22,845 nt of DNA from Flavobacteriaceae bacterium (GCA_947482805.1 CANKLK010000018.1:1-22845), one strand, 5' to 3'; positions 14,924 to 22,502 are shown, numbered from the stretch's first letter. A program made the numbers and translations. Notes: generated by a model not told the origin, from the letters alone.

Positions 14924-15838
14924 ATGAAAATTAAAAATCTATTATCAGTAATTTTTGCATTAGCAATAAGTGCTTCAACTTATGGCCAGGCAAACTTGTT
15001 GAATTCCAAAACTCCCGATGAGATAGGAAAGAAGACAGCAGCACAGTTAATTTCCGACAACGACAAACCATTACCCTATGGTTATGTTCATGACAGGGAT
15101 GTGTTAATGGGTAAAACCATTTGGGAGTTTATTGATCTTGATGAAAGAATTAATTTTCCATTGTATTATCCTATAGATACCGCTTTCGTTGGTAAAGAAA
15201 GAAGATCATTATTCGATGTGCTTGTTAAAAATATCAAAAATGGTAAAATAACAGAAGTATATGGCGATGACTATTTTAATACCAAGAAGACCTTCAAAGA
15301 TATGGCTTCTTCTTTTACATACATCGATACAACTGATACCGGTAAAGATGAGATAAATAATTATTATGATGATTATAAAAGCGGTGCCAAAGTTTTAGAC
15401 CCACAGTATATCAATAAAAAAGAATTAGATGCCAGTTATATTTCCGGCTATAGAATAAAAGGGTTTTGGTATTTTGATAAACGTCAAGGTGAATTGAAAT
15501 ATAGATTATTAGCTTTGTGTCCCGTTACTCCTGAAGCTAGAGATGCTGGTAATGAGAAAGCCGACGTAATTGATTTGTTTTGGGTATACTTTCCTACAGT
15601 AAGAGATATACTGCATGAATCTAAGGCTTTCAACGATAAGAATTCTGCAATGCCGATCTCATTCGATCATTTGTTAAATTCACGACGATTTAGTGGTAAT
15701 ATTTATAAAGAAGAAAATGTATATGGGGATAGAGAGATTGAGAAGTACATGAAGGACAATTCTCAAAATCAGCTTTTGGAATCGGAAAGAGTAAAAGAAA
15801 AGATTCGTAGTTTCGAATCTGACATGTGGAATTATTAA
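14924..15838 (+). CDS. gldN: Gliding motility / type IX secretion periplasmic protein GldN
   Basis: GldN (PorN) is the periplasmic partner of the lipoprotein GldK in the outer-membrane-associated ring of the type IX system. The 304-residue protein has a normal signal peptide (MKIKNLLSVIFALAISASTYG, then Gln-Ala) with cleavage predicted after Gly21. Characteristic segments follow: P-Y-G-Y-V-H-D-R-D-V-L, T-I-W-E-F-I-D-L-D-E-R-I-N-F-P-L-Y-Y-P and V-D-L-F-W-V-Y-F-P-T-V-R-type residues (here V-I-D-L-F-W-V-Y-F-P). It is the last gene of the operon, ended by the hairpin terminator 22 bp downstream. Only one gldN copy is seen; F. johnsoniae also has the paralogue gldO next to it, which is absent here. 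Confidence 0.96.
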   Translation: MKIKNLLSVIFALAISASTYGQANLLNSKTPDEIGKKTAAQLISDNDKPLPYGYVHDRDVLMGKTIWEFIDLDERINFPLYYPIDTAFVGKERRSLFDVLVKNIKNGKITEVYGDDYFNTKKTFKDMASSFTYIDTTDTGKDEINNYYDDYKSGAKVLDPQYINKKELDASYISGYRIKGFWYFDKRQGELKYRLLALCPVTPEARDAGNEKADVIDLFWVYFPTVRDILHESKAFNDKNSAMPISFDHLLNSRRFSGNIYKEENVYGDREIEKYMKDNSQNQLLESERVKEKIRSFESDMWNY

Positions 15839-15860
15839 GAATTATTTCATAATACAATAT

Positions 15861-15893
15861 AAAACTCTCATCTTTATGGTGAGAGTTTTTTTT
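15861..15893 (+). terminator. Rho-independent terminator of the gldKLMN operon
   Basis: A 10-bp perfect stem, AAAACTCTCA (15861-15870) with TGAGAGTTTT (15880-15889), closes a 9-nt loop and runs into eight T (15886-15893). It falls inside the upstream end of the next open frame, which argues that the next gene starts further downstream. Confidence 0.92.
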
Positions 15894-15902
15894 AGCTATA
15901 AA

Positions 15903-16949
15903 ATGATGAAAGATTATATAATTGTTGGTTCGGGATTAGCAGGTATTGCTTTTGCAGAAACGCTTTTGCAACATAATAAATCATTTGTTGTTTTTGAAAA
16001 CCAATCTCAAAATTCAAGCAGTATAGCAGGCGGATTGTACAATCCGGTAATCTTAAAAAGATTTAGTCAGGTATGGAATGCTAATCAGCAACTTGAACTG
16101 GCAAATAGCTTTTATACAGCCATTGAAAAGAAACTCGGGGTTCAATTCGATTTTAAAATTCCTATTTTTCGAAAATTCTTCTCTATAGAAGAACAAAACA
16201 ATTGGTTTGCCGCTTCAGATAATCCCAATCTCTCTGCTTTTCTTTCTACAACGATTGTTCACAAAAACTATCATGGTATTGATGCTCCATTTGGATACGG
16301 TCAAGTGTTGCAAACCGGTTATGTGGATACAATTACTTTGCTTACTCATTATCACAATTATCTAAAAGGTTCAAATTTATTTGCTTCTGATACTTTCGAT
16401 TATACAGAATTGAAAGCATTTGACGACCATATTGAATACAAAAATATAAAGTCCAAACACATTGTCTTCGCAGAAGGATTTGGAATGCATTCTAATCCGT
16501 TTTTTAATTATTTACCCTTAGACGGAACTAAAGGCGAATTATTCATCATTAGAGCCGCTGATTTGGATTTGGATGTAATCATAAATACCAGTGTTTTTAT
16601 TTTACCATTGGGCGACAATCTCTATAAAGTAGGAGCAACATATAACTGGAAAGATAAAACAAACACACCAACTCAGGAAGGGAAGCAAGAATTAATTGAT
16701 AGAATAAAAGAAATTCTAAATTGTAATTTTGAAATTGTAGAACACTTTGCCGGCGTACGACCAACAGTTAAAGACAGAAGACCATTACTTGGGACGCACC
16801 CAAAACACAAAAACTTTCACATTCTAAACGGACTCGGAACCCGAGGAGTGATGCTTGCACCAGCTATGGCAAATGATTTATTTGACTTTATCGAAAATGG
16901 AAAGCCATTAGATAAAACCATTGACATCAAAAGATACGCTATTTCTTAG
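15903..16949 (+). CDS. FAD-dependent oxidoreductase, D-amino-acid oxidase (DAO) family
   Basis: The product is a flavoprotein of the glycine/D-amino-acid oxidase family; the substrate cannot be told from sequence. The N-terminal dinucleotide-binding motif V-G-S-G-L-A-G (GxGxxG) follows directly after M-M-K-D-Y-I-I. A second segment I-A-G-G-L-Y-N-P-V is also typical of the family. The C-terminal flavin-binding part has G-V-R-P-T-V-K-D-R-R-P-L-L-G and N-G-L-G-T-R-G-V-M-L-A-P. An open frame extends back to ATG 15876, but that codon sits in the loop of the gldN terminator and would add an unlikely leader. ATG 15903 (or 15906) is preferred, giving 348 residues. The gene ends in an 11-bp convergent overlap with the DUF983 gene. 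MnmC C-terminal domains are related, but no methyltransferase partner domain is present. Confidence 0.85.
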   Translation: MMKDYIIVGSGLAGIAFAETLLQHNKSFVVFENQSQNSSSIAGGLYNPVILKRFSQVWNANQQLELANSFYTAIEKKLGVQFDFKIPIFRKFFSIEEQNNWFAASDNPNLSAFLSTTIVHKNYHGIDAPFGYGQVLQTGYVDTITLLTHYHNYLKGSNLFASDTFDYTELKAFDDHIEYKNIKSKHIVFAEGFGMHSNPFFNYLPLDGTKGELFIIRAADLDLDVIINTSVFILPLGDNLYKVGATYNWKDKTNTPTQEGKQELIDRIKEILNCNFEIVEHFAGVRPTVKDRRPLLGTHPKHKNFHILNGLGTRGVMLAPAMANDLFDFIENGKPLDKTIDIKRYAIS

Positions 16950-17322
16950 CCGCCTCTTTGTTAAAACTCACAAACATATTGATATAAATATTTCTCGATA
17001 ATCTTGCAGTTATCGGCATTAATGCTACAAGTGAAACGATAATGGCAATAAAGGACTGCGTCAACTCTAAACCAATAATTACCTTTGAAATGATAAAGGC
17101 AACTACCCCAATGCCAACAGTTAATCCATAACTGACATACATAGCACCATAAAAAAAGGATGGTTCTATTTGATAATGCAAACCACAATGGCTACAATTC
17201 TCGTGAATTTTGTAAATATTTTTAAGATTGTATGCGTTTTTATGTTCATACATACTTTCTTCCTGACATCTCGGACAAGTTCCTGTTAAAATGCTATTTA
17301 GTTTGGATCCTTTTTTTAACAT
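16939..17322 (-). CDS. DUF983 small membrane protein with zinc ribbon
   Basis: This is a 127-residue member of the uncharacterised DUF983 family. The N-terminus has two CxxC pairs, C16-P-R-C19 and C43-S-H-C46, that probably bind zinc. Two membrane helices follow (about 60-80 and 85-106) and a basic tail. Function is unknown. The longest frame begins at a TTG (17326-17328). The ATG at 17320-17322 (MLKKGSKLNSILTGTCPRC) matches how members usually begin and is chosen. Its 3' end overlaps the stop of the FAD oxidoreductase gene by 11 bp on the opposite strand. It is divergent from the ABC-F gene. Confidence 0.87.
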   Translation of the reverse strand: MLKKGSKLNSILTGTCPRCQEESMYEHKNAYNLKNIYKIHENCSHCGLHYQIEPSFFYGAMYVSYGLTVGIGVVAFIISKVIIGLELTQSFIAIIVSLVALMPITARLSRNIYINMFVSFNKEAAKK

Positions 17323-17371
17323 TTGCAAAAATTTAAATTTCGTTCAGTTCAGCCATACGACCTTGTGTTTG

Positions 17372-17379
17372 CAAAGGTA
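17372..17379 (-). promoter_or_regulatory. -7 box upstream of the DUF983 gene
   Basis: On the minus strand the sequence reads TACCTTTG, an exact TAnnTTTG match, 49 bp before the DUF983 ATG. No clear -33 element is seen. It lies in the 99-bp divergent gap to the ABC-F gene. Confidence 0.55.
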
Positions 17380-17421
17380 AATCTAACGGAAGGTTTTTAA
17401 TACTAATTTGCAGTTCTTTTT

Positions 17422-19329
17422 ATGTTAAATATTCATAATTTATCGGTTTCGTTTGGTGGTACTTATCTTTTTGAAGAGGTAACTTTTCGTTTAGGTTCCG
17501 GAGATAGAGTAGGACTTGTCGGAAAAAACGGTGCCGGAAAATCAACGATGCTAAAAATTCTGGCTGGCGATTTCAAACCCGATTCAGGTCAGATTGCCAC
17601 CGAAAAGGAAGTTAAAATGGGTTTTCTTCGTCAGGATATCGATTTCGACCATGGAAGAACCGTATTGGAAGAAGCCTACGAAGCGTTTACCGAAATAAAA
17701 GTCGTTGAAAAAAAACTGGAGAAAATCAACCACCAGTTGGTCTCTAGAACCGATTATGAAAGTGAGGCCTACAGCCAAATCATAGAAGATTTATCGGATT
17801 ACACGCATCGTTTCGAATTACTGGGTGGTTATAACTATGTTGGAGATACTGAGAAAATATTACTGGGTTTGGGTTTTAAAAGAGAAGATTTTAATAACCA
17901 AACGGATACTTTTTCCGGTGGTTGGCGAATGCGTATAGAATTAGCCAAACTATTATTGCAGTCGAATGATATTTTATTACTAGATGAGCCAACGAATCAC
18001 TTAGATATCGAGAGTATAATTTGGCTAGAAGGCTTTCTACGAAACTTTCCGGGTGTCGTGGTCATTGTTTCCCACGATAAAATGTTTTTGGATAATGTAA
18101 CCAATCGAACTATTGAAATCTCCTTGGGTAAGGCATACGATTATAATAAACCGTATTCGCAATATTTAGTTTTACGGGAAGAAATTAGAGAAAAGCAATT
18201 GGCAACTCAAAAAAATCAGGCTAAGAAAATAGAAGAAACCGAAAAGCTAATCGAAAAGTTCCGTGCCAAAGCTTCCAAAGCATCAATGGCACAATCGCTA
18301 ATCAAAAAGTTAGATAAAGTAGAACGCATCGAGGTAGATGAAGACGATACTTCAGTGATGAATATTTCGTTTCCGGTATCGCAAACTCCTGGAAGAGTTG
18401 TTATAGAAGCTGAACATGTAACAAAAGCCTATGGAGACAAAACGATTTTAAAAGACATTTCGCTATTAGTGGAACGCGGGAGCAAAATTGCTTTCGTTGG
18501 TCAGAATGGTCAAGGAAAATCTACTTTTATGAAAGCCATTGTCAACGAATTTAAATATCAAGGTTCTATAAAATTAGGACACAATGTGCAGTTGGGTTAT
18601 TTTGCTCAAAATCAGGCAGAATATTTAGATGGAGAAATTACTTTATTGGAAACCATGACCAATGCGGCAACCGATACGAATCGTTCTAAAGTAAGAGATA
18701 TGTTGGGTTCTTTTTTGTTTCGAGGTGATGATGTAGAGAAAAAAGTAAAGGTGCTTTCGGGTGGCGAGCGTAACCGTTTGGCTTTGTGTAAATTATTATT
18801 ACAACCCATCAACGTTTTGGTGATGGATGAGCCGACGAATCATCTAGATATAAAATCTAAAAATGTTTTGAAAGCTGCCCTAAAAAAATATGAAGGGACA
18901 TTATTATTAGTTTCGCACGATAGGGATTTTCTGCAAGGAATGTCAAATATTGTTTACGAATTCAAAGACCAAAAAATTAAAGAATATTTAGGCGATATTA
19001 ACTTTTTCCTTGAACAACGCAACATGGAGAATATGCGCGAAGTAGAGAAAAAAGATGTAGCCAAAAAAGAAGCGCCAAAAGAAACAGCAAAAGTTTCTTA
19101 TGAAGATCAAAAGAAAAGCAAATCATTACAAAATCGTTTGAGTAAAGTAGAAAGTCAAATCAAACAGTTGGAAATCGATATTCAGGCTGATGATAAAGCT
19201 TTGGCTTCAAATTATGACAAGCATATTGAAGATGCGAACTTCTTCATAGCCTATAACAAAAAGAAAAAAGAATTGGACCGGCTGCTCGAAGAGTGGGAGG
19301 TTGTTCAGGGAGAAATCGATAATCTCTAA
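17422..19329 (+). CDS. ABC-F family ATPase (ribosome-associated, Uup/YdiF-like)
   Basis: The 635-residue protein has two ABC ATPase domains and no membrane segments, which is the ABC-F layout. Domain 1 has Walker A G-K-N-G-A-G-K-S (34-41), signature F-S-G-G-W (164-168) and Walker B L-L-L-D-E-P (185-190). Domain 2 has G-Q-N-G-Q-G-K-S (360-367), L-S-G-G-E (445-449) and V-M-D-E-P (467-471). The charged helical linker between them (about 250-325) is the ABC-F arm that reaches into the ribosomal E site. A Lys/Glu-rich coiled coil at 560-635 resembles Uup and YdiF. Such factors act on stalled ribosomes. Some relatives give antibiotic resistance, but the general housekeeping type is more likely here. 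The exact subfamily is not resolved. Confidence 0.92.
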   Translation: MLNIHNLSVSFGGTYLFEEVTFRLGSGDRVGLVGKNGAGKSTMLKILAGDFKPDSGQIATEKEVKMGFLRQDIDFDHGRTVLEEAYEAFTEIKVVEKKLEKINHQLVSRTDYESEAYSQIIEDLSDYTHRFELLGGYNYVGDTEKILLGLGFKREDFNNQTDTFSGGWRMRIELAKLLLQSNDILLLDEPTNHLDIESIIWLEGFLRNFPGVVVIVSHDKMFLDNVTNRTIEISLGKAYDYNKPYSQYLVLREEIREKQLATQKNQAKKIEETEKLIEKFRAKASKASMAQSLIKKLDKVERIEVDEDDTSVMNISFPVSQTPGRVVIEAEHVTKAYGDKTILKDISLLVERGSKIAFVGQNGQGKSTFMKAIVNEFKYQGSIKLGHNVQLGYFAQNQAEYLDGEITLLETMTNAATDTNRSKVRDMLGSFLFRGDDVEKKVKVLSGGERNRLALCKLLLQPINVLVMDEPTNHLDIKSKNVLKAALKKYEGTLLLVSHDRDFLQGMSNIVYEFKDQKIKEYLGDINFFLEQRNMENMREVEKKDVAKKEAPKETAKVSYEDQKKSKSLQNRLSKVESQIKQLEIDIQADDKALASNYDKHIEDANFFIAYNKKKKELDRLLEEWEVVQGEIDNL

Positions 19330-19357
19330 GTTAAGTTATAATTCTGAACATTAAAAA

Positions 19358-20503
19358 CTACTTAAACGGATGTCGTTGTTGCCAAACTAAACTAGGTTCT
19401 AAGTTTGGAAAAATTTTAGGGAGTATTCTATTTATCCATTTATTAGTGTGATAAATAAAGCCCGACATTATTACAGGTTTTGCACCAATAGAGCTCTTTA
19501 TTTCTAGAGCGGTTCTTCCAAAGATTATTTTTTTAAATTGATTCTCAATACCAAATTGGGTCATGTTATACAACATATTCAAATAGAGCATTTTTTCTTT
19601 TTGAATTTGTTCATCATAACCAAGAAAATAGGTTTCTAGCGTTTTACCGTTAACTAATAAAGTGTGAAACCCTACTAATTCATTTTTTAAATAATAGCCA
19701 ACTAAAATAAATTTAGGACCGCATTGCCTTTTGAAAGAAGAGAAATGATTTTTAGCTAAAAAAAACGTATTGAATGGGGCATTTTTGGCTACATGAAAAT
19801 ACAATTCATAAATACGGTTTTCCTTTAAAATTATTTCGTCTAAAGACAATTCTCGAGTTTCAATACCTTCAAACTTTTTATGGGCACGTTTGTATTGGTC
19901 GCGGTATTTCTTTGTGAGTGCCTCTATATATTCAGTATTAGTTTTCCATTGATTTTGCAATTCGAAAATCATATTTGGCTGTGTATTGAACTCATACAAT
20001 AAAGAGAAGGTAGATTTTTTTAGTTCAGTTGCCGATTCCTGATAAAAGTCTTTGAAAGAAACAATATGTATCTTTATGTCTTGTTTTTTGAAATAACTAG
20101 TAATCTCATCGGCACATTTACTTAGAATTTCTGCAATTGTTATAGCGTCTATTTCCTTATTAAATGTATAGCCATTTTGTCCTGTTATCATATTATTGCC
20201 TAGAAACAATGCATGAGAAGCAAAATTTTTAAAAATAAAATTCCGAATATACGTTTTGATGCATTGGTCTCTTTCTCCAAATGATTCTAACTTATTCAAA
20301 TCAAGATATTGTGCTAAAGCAACTCCGATAAGGGAGTTCTTTTCAAATATACCAACATAAAAACACTGCATGTTTGTAGGTGCCGATTCTTCTATAACTT
20401 TTAAATAGGGTGTTTGTAAAAAAGCATTTTCATGCGCTACTTCATCCCATTTTTTTGGAAGTTGTGCAATAGAAGAATAAATTTGATATGTTGTTGTTTC
20501 CAA
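19358..20503 (-). CDS. FemAB/GNAT-like acyltransferase, unknown substrate, TTG start
   Basis: The 381-residue soluble protein resembles tandem acyltransferases of the FemAB/GNAT type. It has an N-terminal half with beta strands (M-Q-C-F-Y-V-G-I-F-E, L-I-G-V-A-L-A-Q-Y) and a C-terminal half with K-Y-R-D-Q-Y-K-R-A-H-K-K and K-F-I-L-V-G-Y-Y-L-K-N-E-L-V-G-F-H, the latter like a GNAT core strand. I do not recognise a specific enzyme. The frame starts at TTG (20503-20501) encoding METTTYQIYSS. An in-frame TAA lies 21 bp upstream (minus strand) and the next Met is about 45 residues in, so a TTG start is likely real. A promoter box 22 bp upstream supports this. It is convergent with the ABC-F gene and divergent from the LRR gene. 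Confidence 0.7.
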   Translation of the reverse strand: METTTYQIYSSIAQLPKKWDEVAHENAFLQTPYLKVIEESAPTNMQCFYVGIFEKNSLIGVALAQYLDLNKLESFGERDQCIKTYIRNFIFKNFASHALFLGNNMITGQNGYTFNKEIDAITIAEILSKCADEITSYFKKQDIKIHIVSFKDFYQESATELKKSTFSLLYEFNTQPNMIFELQNQWKTNTEYIEALTKKYRDQYKRAHKKFEGIETRELSLDEIILKENRIYELYFHVAKNAPFNTFFLAKNHFSSFKRQCGPKFILVGYYLKNELVGFHTLLVNGKTLETYFLGYDEQIQKEKMLYLNMLYNMTQFGIENQFKKIIFGRTALEIKSSIGAKPVIMSGFIYHTNKWINRILPKIFPNLEPSLVWQQRHPFK

Positions 20504-20524
20504 TAAACTAAAAAAAACGCCTTA

Positions 20525-20532
20525 CAAATGTA
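20525..20532 (-). promoter_or_regulatory. -7 box of the FemAB-like gene
   Basis: On the minus strand this is TACATTTG, an exact TAnnTTTG match, 21 bp ahead of the TTG start codon. It would yield a leader of about 15 nt. Its position fits the start chosen for this gene. The -33 element is not clear. Confidence 0.55.
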
Positions 20533-20771
20533 GAGCGATTAGTGTATAATAAAATGTTAATTATTGCATCATACAGATAATGTCTCCCGCAATTTTAGAT
20601 AAAATTACCCAAAAACTACAAGTTTTCAATTTCATTTTTTATTAAATATTAGATATATGTAAGATAAATACAGATAAAAATAATCTTTAAATGCATTTTG
20701 TCGATTTTATTTGTTTTTAAACGACATTGCTTATAGTTTTATCTCGTCCTAAACCTCAAACCCTAAATGAT

Positions 20772-21626
20772 ATGAAAACTATATTTACCTACGTAACACT
20801 TCTTTTAGTTTCGGCTTCTAGTTTTGCTGAAATATCTTCAACGGAAAAAAATGCTTTAATCAAATTAAACAGAGCTACCAAAGGATCCCAATGGATTAAC
20901 AAATGGGATTTAAAAAAACCGGTATCTACATGGTATGGTGTTGAAATTGAGAATGATAAAGTAGTGTCTATTAAATTAGTTAACAATAACCTTAATGGAG
21001 AACTGCCCAAAGAAATAGGTGATTTAACTTCACTACAAGTTTTAAATCTTTTTAGAAATAATATAACTGGTGTTTTGCCAGAAACAATTGGTAATTTGAA
21101 AAGTTTAACGAATCTGAATATTGCGTTTAATCAAGTGTCTGGTTCTTTACCAGAATCTTTAGGCAATGATACCCAATTGAAATCAATTGAGTTACATATG
21201 AACAGATTAACAGGTCAATTGCCTGAAGGTATTGGGAACTTATTAAACTTGGAAACGCTGTCTTTATTCAATAATGAAATAGAAGGTAAAATTCCAATGT
21301 CATACTATCATTTAAAAACGTTGAAAGTATTATTGTTAAACAGTAATAAACTTAGCGGAAAATTGGATAGAGAAGTTTCAAATCTATCATCATTAGAAAC
21401 CTTGAGTTTATTTGAAAATAAAATGGATGGTCAAATACCTTTTGATTTAGAAAAATTAGGAAATTTAAAAGAAATGAATATTTCGTATAATATGTTCAAC
21501 GGATTAGTTTCTAAAAATTTATCCAAATTGGATGCCTTAAATATGACGATGGTAAACGAGCAAGGTGTTGCTACAACTTTAAAAGTTAATGCCGATAAGA
21601 ACTCAGCTTTAGCTGCTGATGAATAA
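20772..21626 (+). CDS. Exported leucine-rich-repeat protein, plant-type repeats
   Basis: The preferred ATG at 20772 gives 284 residues with a clear signal peptide (MKTIFTYVTLLLVSASSFA, cleaved before Glu20). A longer frame starts at TTG 20727 but adds a non-signal leader and is rejected. After a cap-like segment containing W-D-L-K-K-P-V-S-T-W-Y-G-V, about eight 24-residue repeats follow the plant-specific LRR pattern: L-x-x-L-x-x-L-x-L-x-x-N-x-x-x-G-x-(L/I)-P-x-x-(I/L)-G-x-L (for example G-V-L-P-E-T-I-G-N-L-K-S-L). LRR surfaces bind other proteins. No type IX C-terminal sorting domain, lipobox or membrane anchor is seen, so the protein is probably periplasmic or released by another route. A terminator follows 42 bp downstream. 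Confidence 0.88.
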   Translation: MKTIFTYVTLLLVSASSFAEISSTEKNALIKLNRATKGSQWINKWDLKKPVSTWYGVEIENDKVVSIKLVNNNLNGELPKEIGDLTSLQVLNLFRNNITGVLPETIGNLKSLTNLNIAFNQVSGSLPESLGNDTQLKSIELHMNRLTGQLPEGIGNLLNLETLSLFNNEIEGKIPMSYYHLKTLKVLLLNSNKLSGKLDREVSNLSSLETLSLFENKMDGQIPFDLEKLGNLKEMNISYNMFNGLVSKNLSKLDALNMTMVNEQGVATTLKVNADKNSALAADE

Positions 21627-21667
21627 AATTTTTTGTTTTGTGTTTATAATTTAAATTTTGTTAGGTT

Positions 21668-21698
21668 AAAAAGGTCTTGAGAAATCAAGACCTTTTTT
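21668..21698. terminator. Bidirectional Rho-independent terminator
   Basis: AAAAAGGTCTTGA (21668-21680) pairs fully with TCAAGACCTTTTT (21685-21697) around a GAAA tetraloop. The T run on the plus strand and the A run on the left arm let it serve both the LRR gene (plus) and the convergent J-domain gene (minus). Confidence 0.93.
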
Positions 21699-21723
21699 AT
21701 TTGAGATTTATATTTAAAAACGT

Positions 21724-22176
21724 TTATTCGGCAGCTACTAGTTTTGAGGCGCTTCTATAAATATAGTCATTGTAAATATGTCTTCTGGCGAAGCGACTTG
21801 GCGATTCAGCATTTACCATTTTGATATAGATAGGTCTTAAAACGCCAAAGTATTCAAACGAACTCCCATCTAGGAAAGTAATATAGAGTACTCCTTTTTC
21901 ATAGTAGAAATCAGCAATGTTTATAGTTGTTGTGATTCGAGTATATTCTGCTTTGTCTTTTTCCAAAGTTTCCGGCGCTATACTTACTAGAAAATGATAA
22001 GCCGCAATAATCTCCGTACTTTTCTCTTCTGCTGCCAAACGTTCCGTATCATCTTGAATAGTATCCGGATGCATATCTTTCATACAGTTTCTGTAAATTG
22101 TTTTTAGCTCTTTCAAAGTAGCTGTTTTGGTTACGCCAAGTAACGCTCTGTATTCGATAATTTTTTTTGTATTCAT
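21724..22176 (-). CDS. J-domain protein with C-terminal KTSC domain
   Basis: The 150-residue protein starts with a J-domain (Y-R-A-L-L-G-V-T-K-T-A-T-L-K-E-L-K-T-I-Y-R) with the essential H-P-D tripeptide at 36-38. J-domains stimulate Hsp70 (DnaK) ATPase, so the HPD suggests a working co-chaperone. After a short linker comes a KTSC domain (about 90-140: F-Y-Y-E-K-G-V-L-Y-I-T-F-L-D-G-S-S-F-E-Y-F-G-V), a small beta fold also found in lysyl-tRNA synthetase-associated and phage proteins and of unknown role. No glycine-rich, zinc or substrate-binding DnaJ parts are present. The gene is transcribed leftward from a TAnnTTTG promoter, with a possible leader hairpin. The J-domain call is firm and the KTSC call is good. 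Confidence 0.85.
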   Translation of the reverse strand: MNTKKIIEYRALLGVTKTATLKELKTIYRNCMKDMHPDTIQDDTERLAAEEKSTEIIAAYHFLVSIAPETLEKDKAEYTRITTTINIADFYYEKGVLYITFLDGSSFEYFGVLRPIYIKMVNAESPSRFARRHIYNDYIYRSASKLVAAE

Positions 22177-22190
22177 TATGCTAGAATATA

Positions 22191-22238
22191 ACCGATTAGG
22201 TTTTTTAAATTTTACTTATTTCAATTCGACCTAACGGT
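22191..22238 (-). other. Possible 5' leader hairpin of the J-domain gene
   Basis: ACCGATTAGGT (22191-22201) is complementary to ACCTAACGGT (22229-22238) with one bulged base. It lies between the promoter box and the start codon, ending 14 nt before the ATG, so it would be in the mRNA leader. Whether it regulates translation is unknown. Confidence 0.4.
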
Positions 22239-22249
22239 CTCTGGTCGTG

Positions 22250-22257
22250 CAAAAGTA
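22250..22257 (-). promoter_or_regulatory. -7 box of the J-domain gene
   Basis: On the minus strand this is TACTTTTG, an exact TAnnTTTG match, implying a leader of about 65-70 nt. No TTG -33 element is evident. Confidence 0.55.
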
Positions 22258-22377
22258 GTTCTTTACATTAGATATTTTAGCAGTCACTTGAAAATTAATT
22301 ATTAGAATGGATAAGTAAGTGATAGGTTAAGTTGGAGGTCTGGCGGTCAACCTACTAATAACTTTTTATTTTTTTTC

Positions 22378-22407
22378 TTGACTTATAAGTTTTTCGTTGT
22401 ATATTTG
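22378..22407 (+). promoter_or_regulatory. Consensus promoter of the initiator tRNA gene
   Basis: TTG (22378-22380), a 19-bp spacer and TATATTTG (22400-22407) match the Bacteroidetes sigma-A promoter (TTG-N19-TAnnTTTG) fully. It lies 11 bp upstream of the tRNA 5' end. It is the best promoter in the window. Confidence 0.85.
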
Positions 22408-22418
22408 CACTCGAATAT

Positions 22419-22491
22419 CGCGGGATAGAGCAGTAGGCAGCTCGTCGGGCTCATAACCCGAAGGTCACAGGTTCGAGTCCTGTTCCCGCTA
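22419..22491 (+). tRNA. Initiator tRNA-Met (CAT anticodon)
   Basis: A complete cloverleaf can be drawn. The acceptor arms are 22419-22425 and 22484-22490, the D stem GAGC/GCTC (22428-22431, 22440-22443), the anticodon stem TCGGG/CCCGA (22445-22449, 22457-22461) with anticodon CAT at 22452-22454, a 5-nt variable loop, and the T stem ACAGG/CCTGT around TTCGAGT. Three marks show it is the initiator rather than the elongator: position 1 (C) does not pair with position 72 (T), the anticodon stem has three G-C pairs next to the loop, and the D stem has A11-T24. The 3' CCA is not encoded (A discriminator, then CTA), so it must be added by the CCA enzyme. It has its own promoter and terminator. Confidence 0.95.
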
Positions 22492-22502
22492 CTAAATAAA
22501 CT

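Noticed and set aside
14924..15838. gldO paralogue downstream of gldN
   Set aside because: Only one GldN-like gene is present; a terminator and an unrelated FAD enzyme follow directly.
15903..16949. MnmC C-terminal oxidase domain
   Set aside because: No N-terminal methyltransferase domain or neighbouring gene for one; only the general DAO family can be supported.
17422..19329. Antibiotic-resistance ABC-F protein (Msr/Vga type)
   Set aside because: The C-terminal Uup-like coiled coil and housekeeping neighbours point to a general ABC-F factor; no resistance-specific feature can be read from the sequence.
22321..22360. GC-richer patch with GGAGGTC and GGCGGTC plus a TAGGTT/AACCTA pair upstream of the tRNA promoter
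   Set aside because: Only short 6-7 bp matches, no consistent symmetry, and no gene it clearly belongs to.
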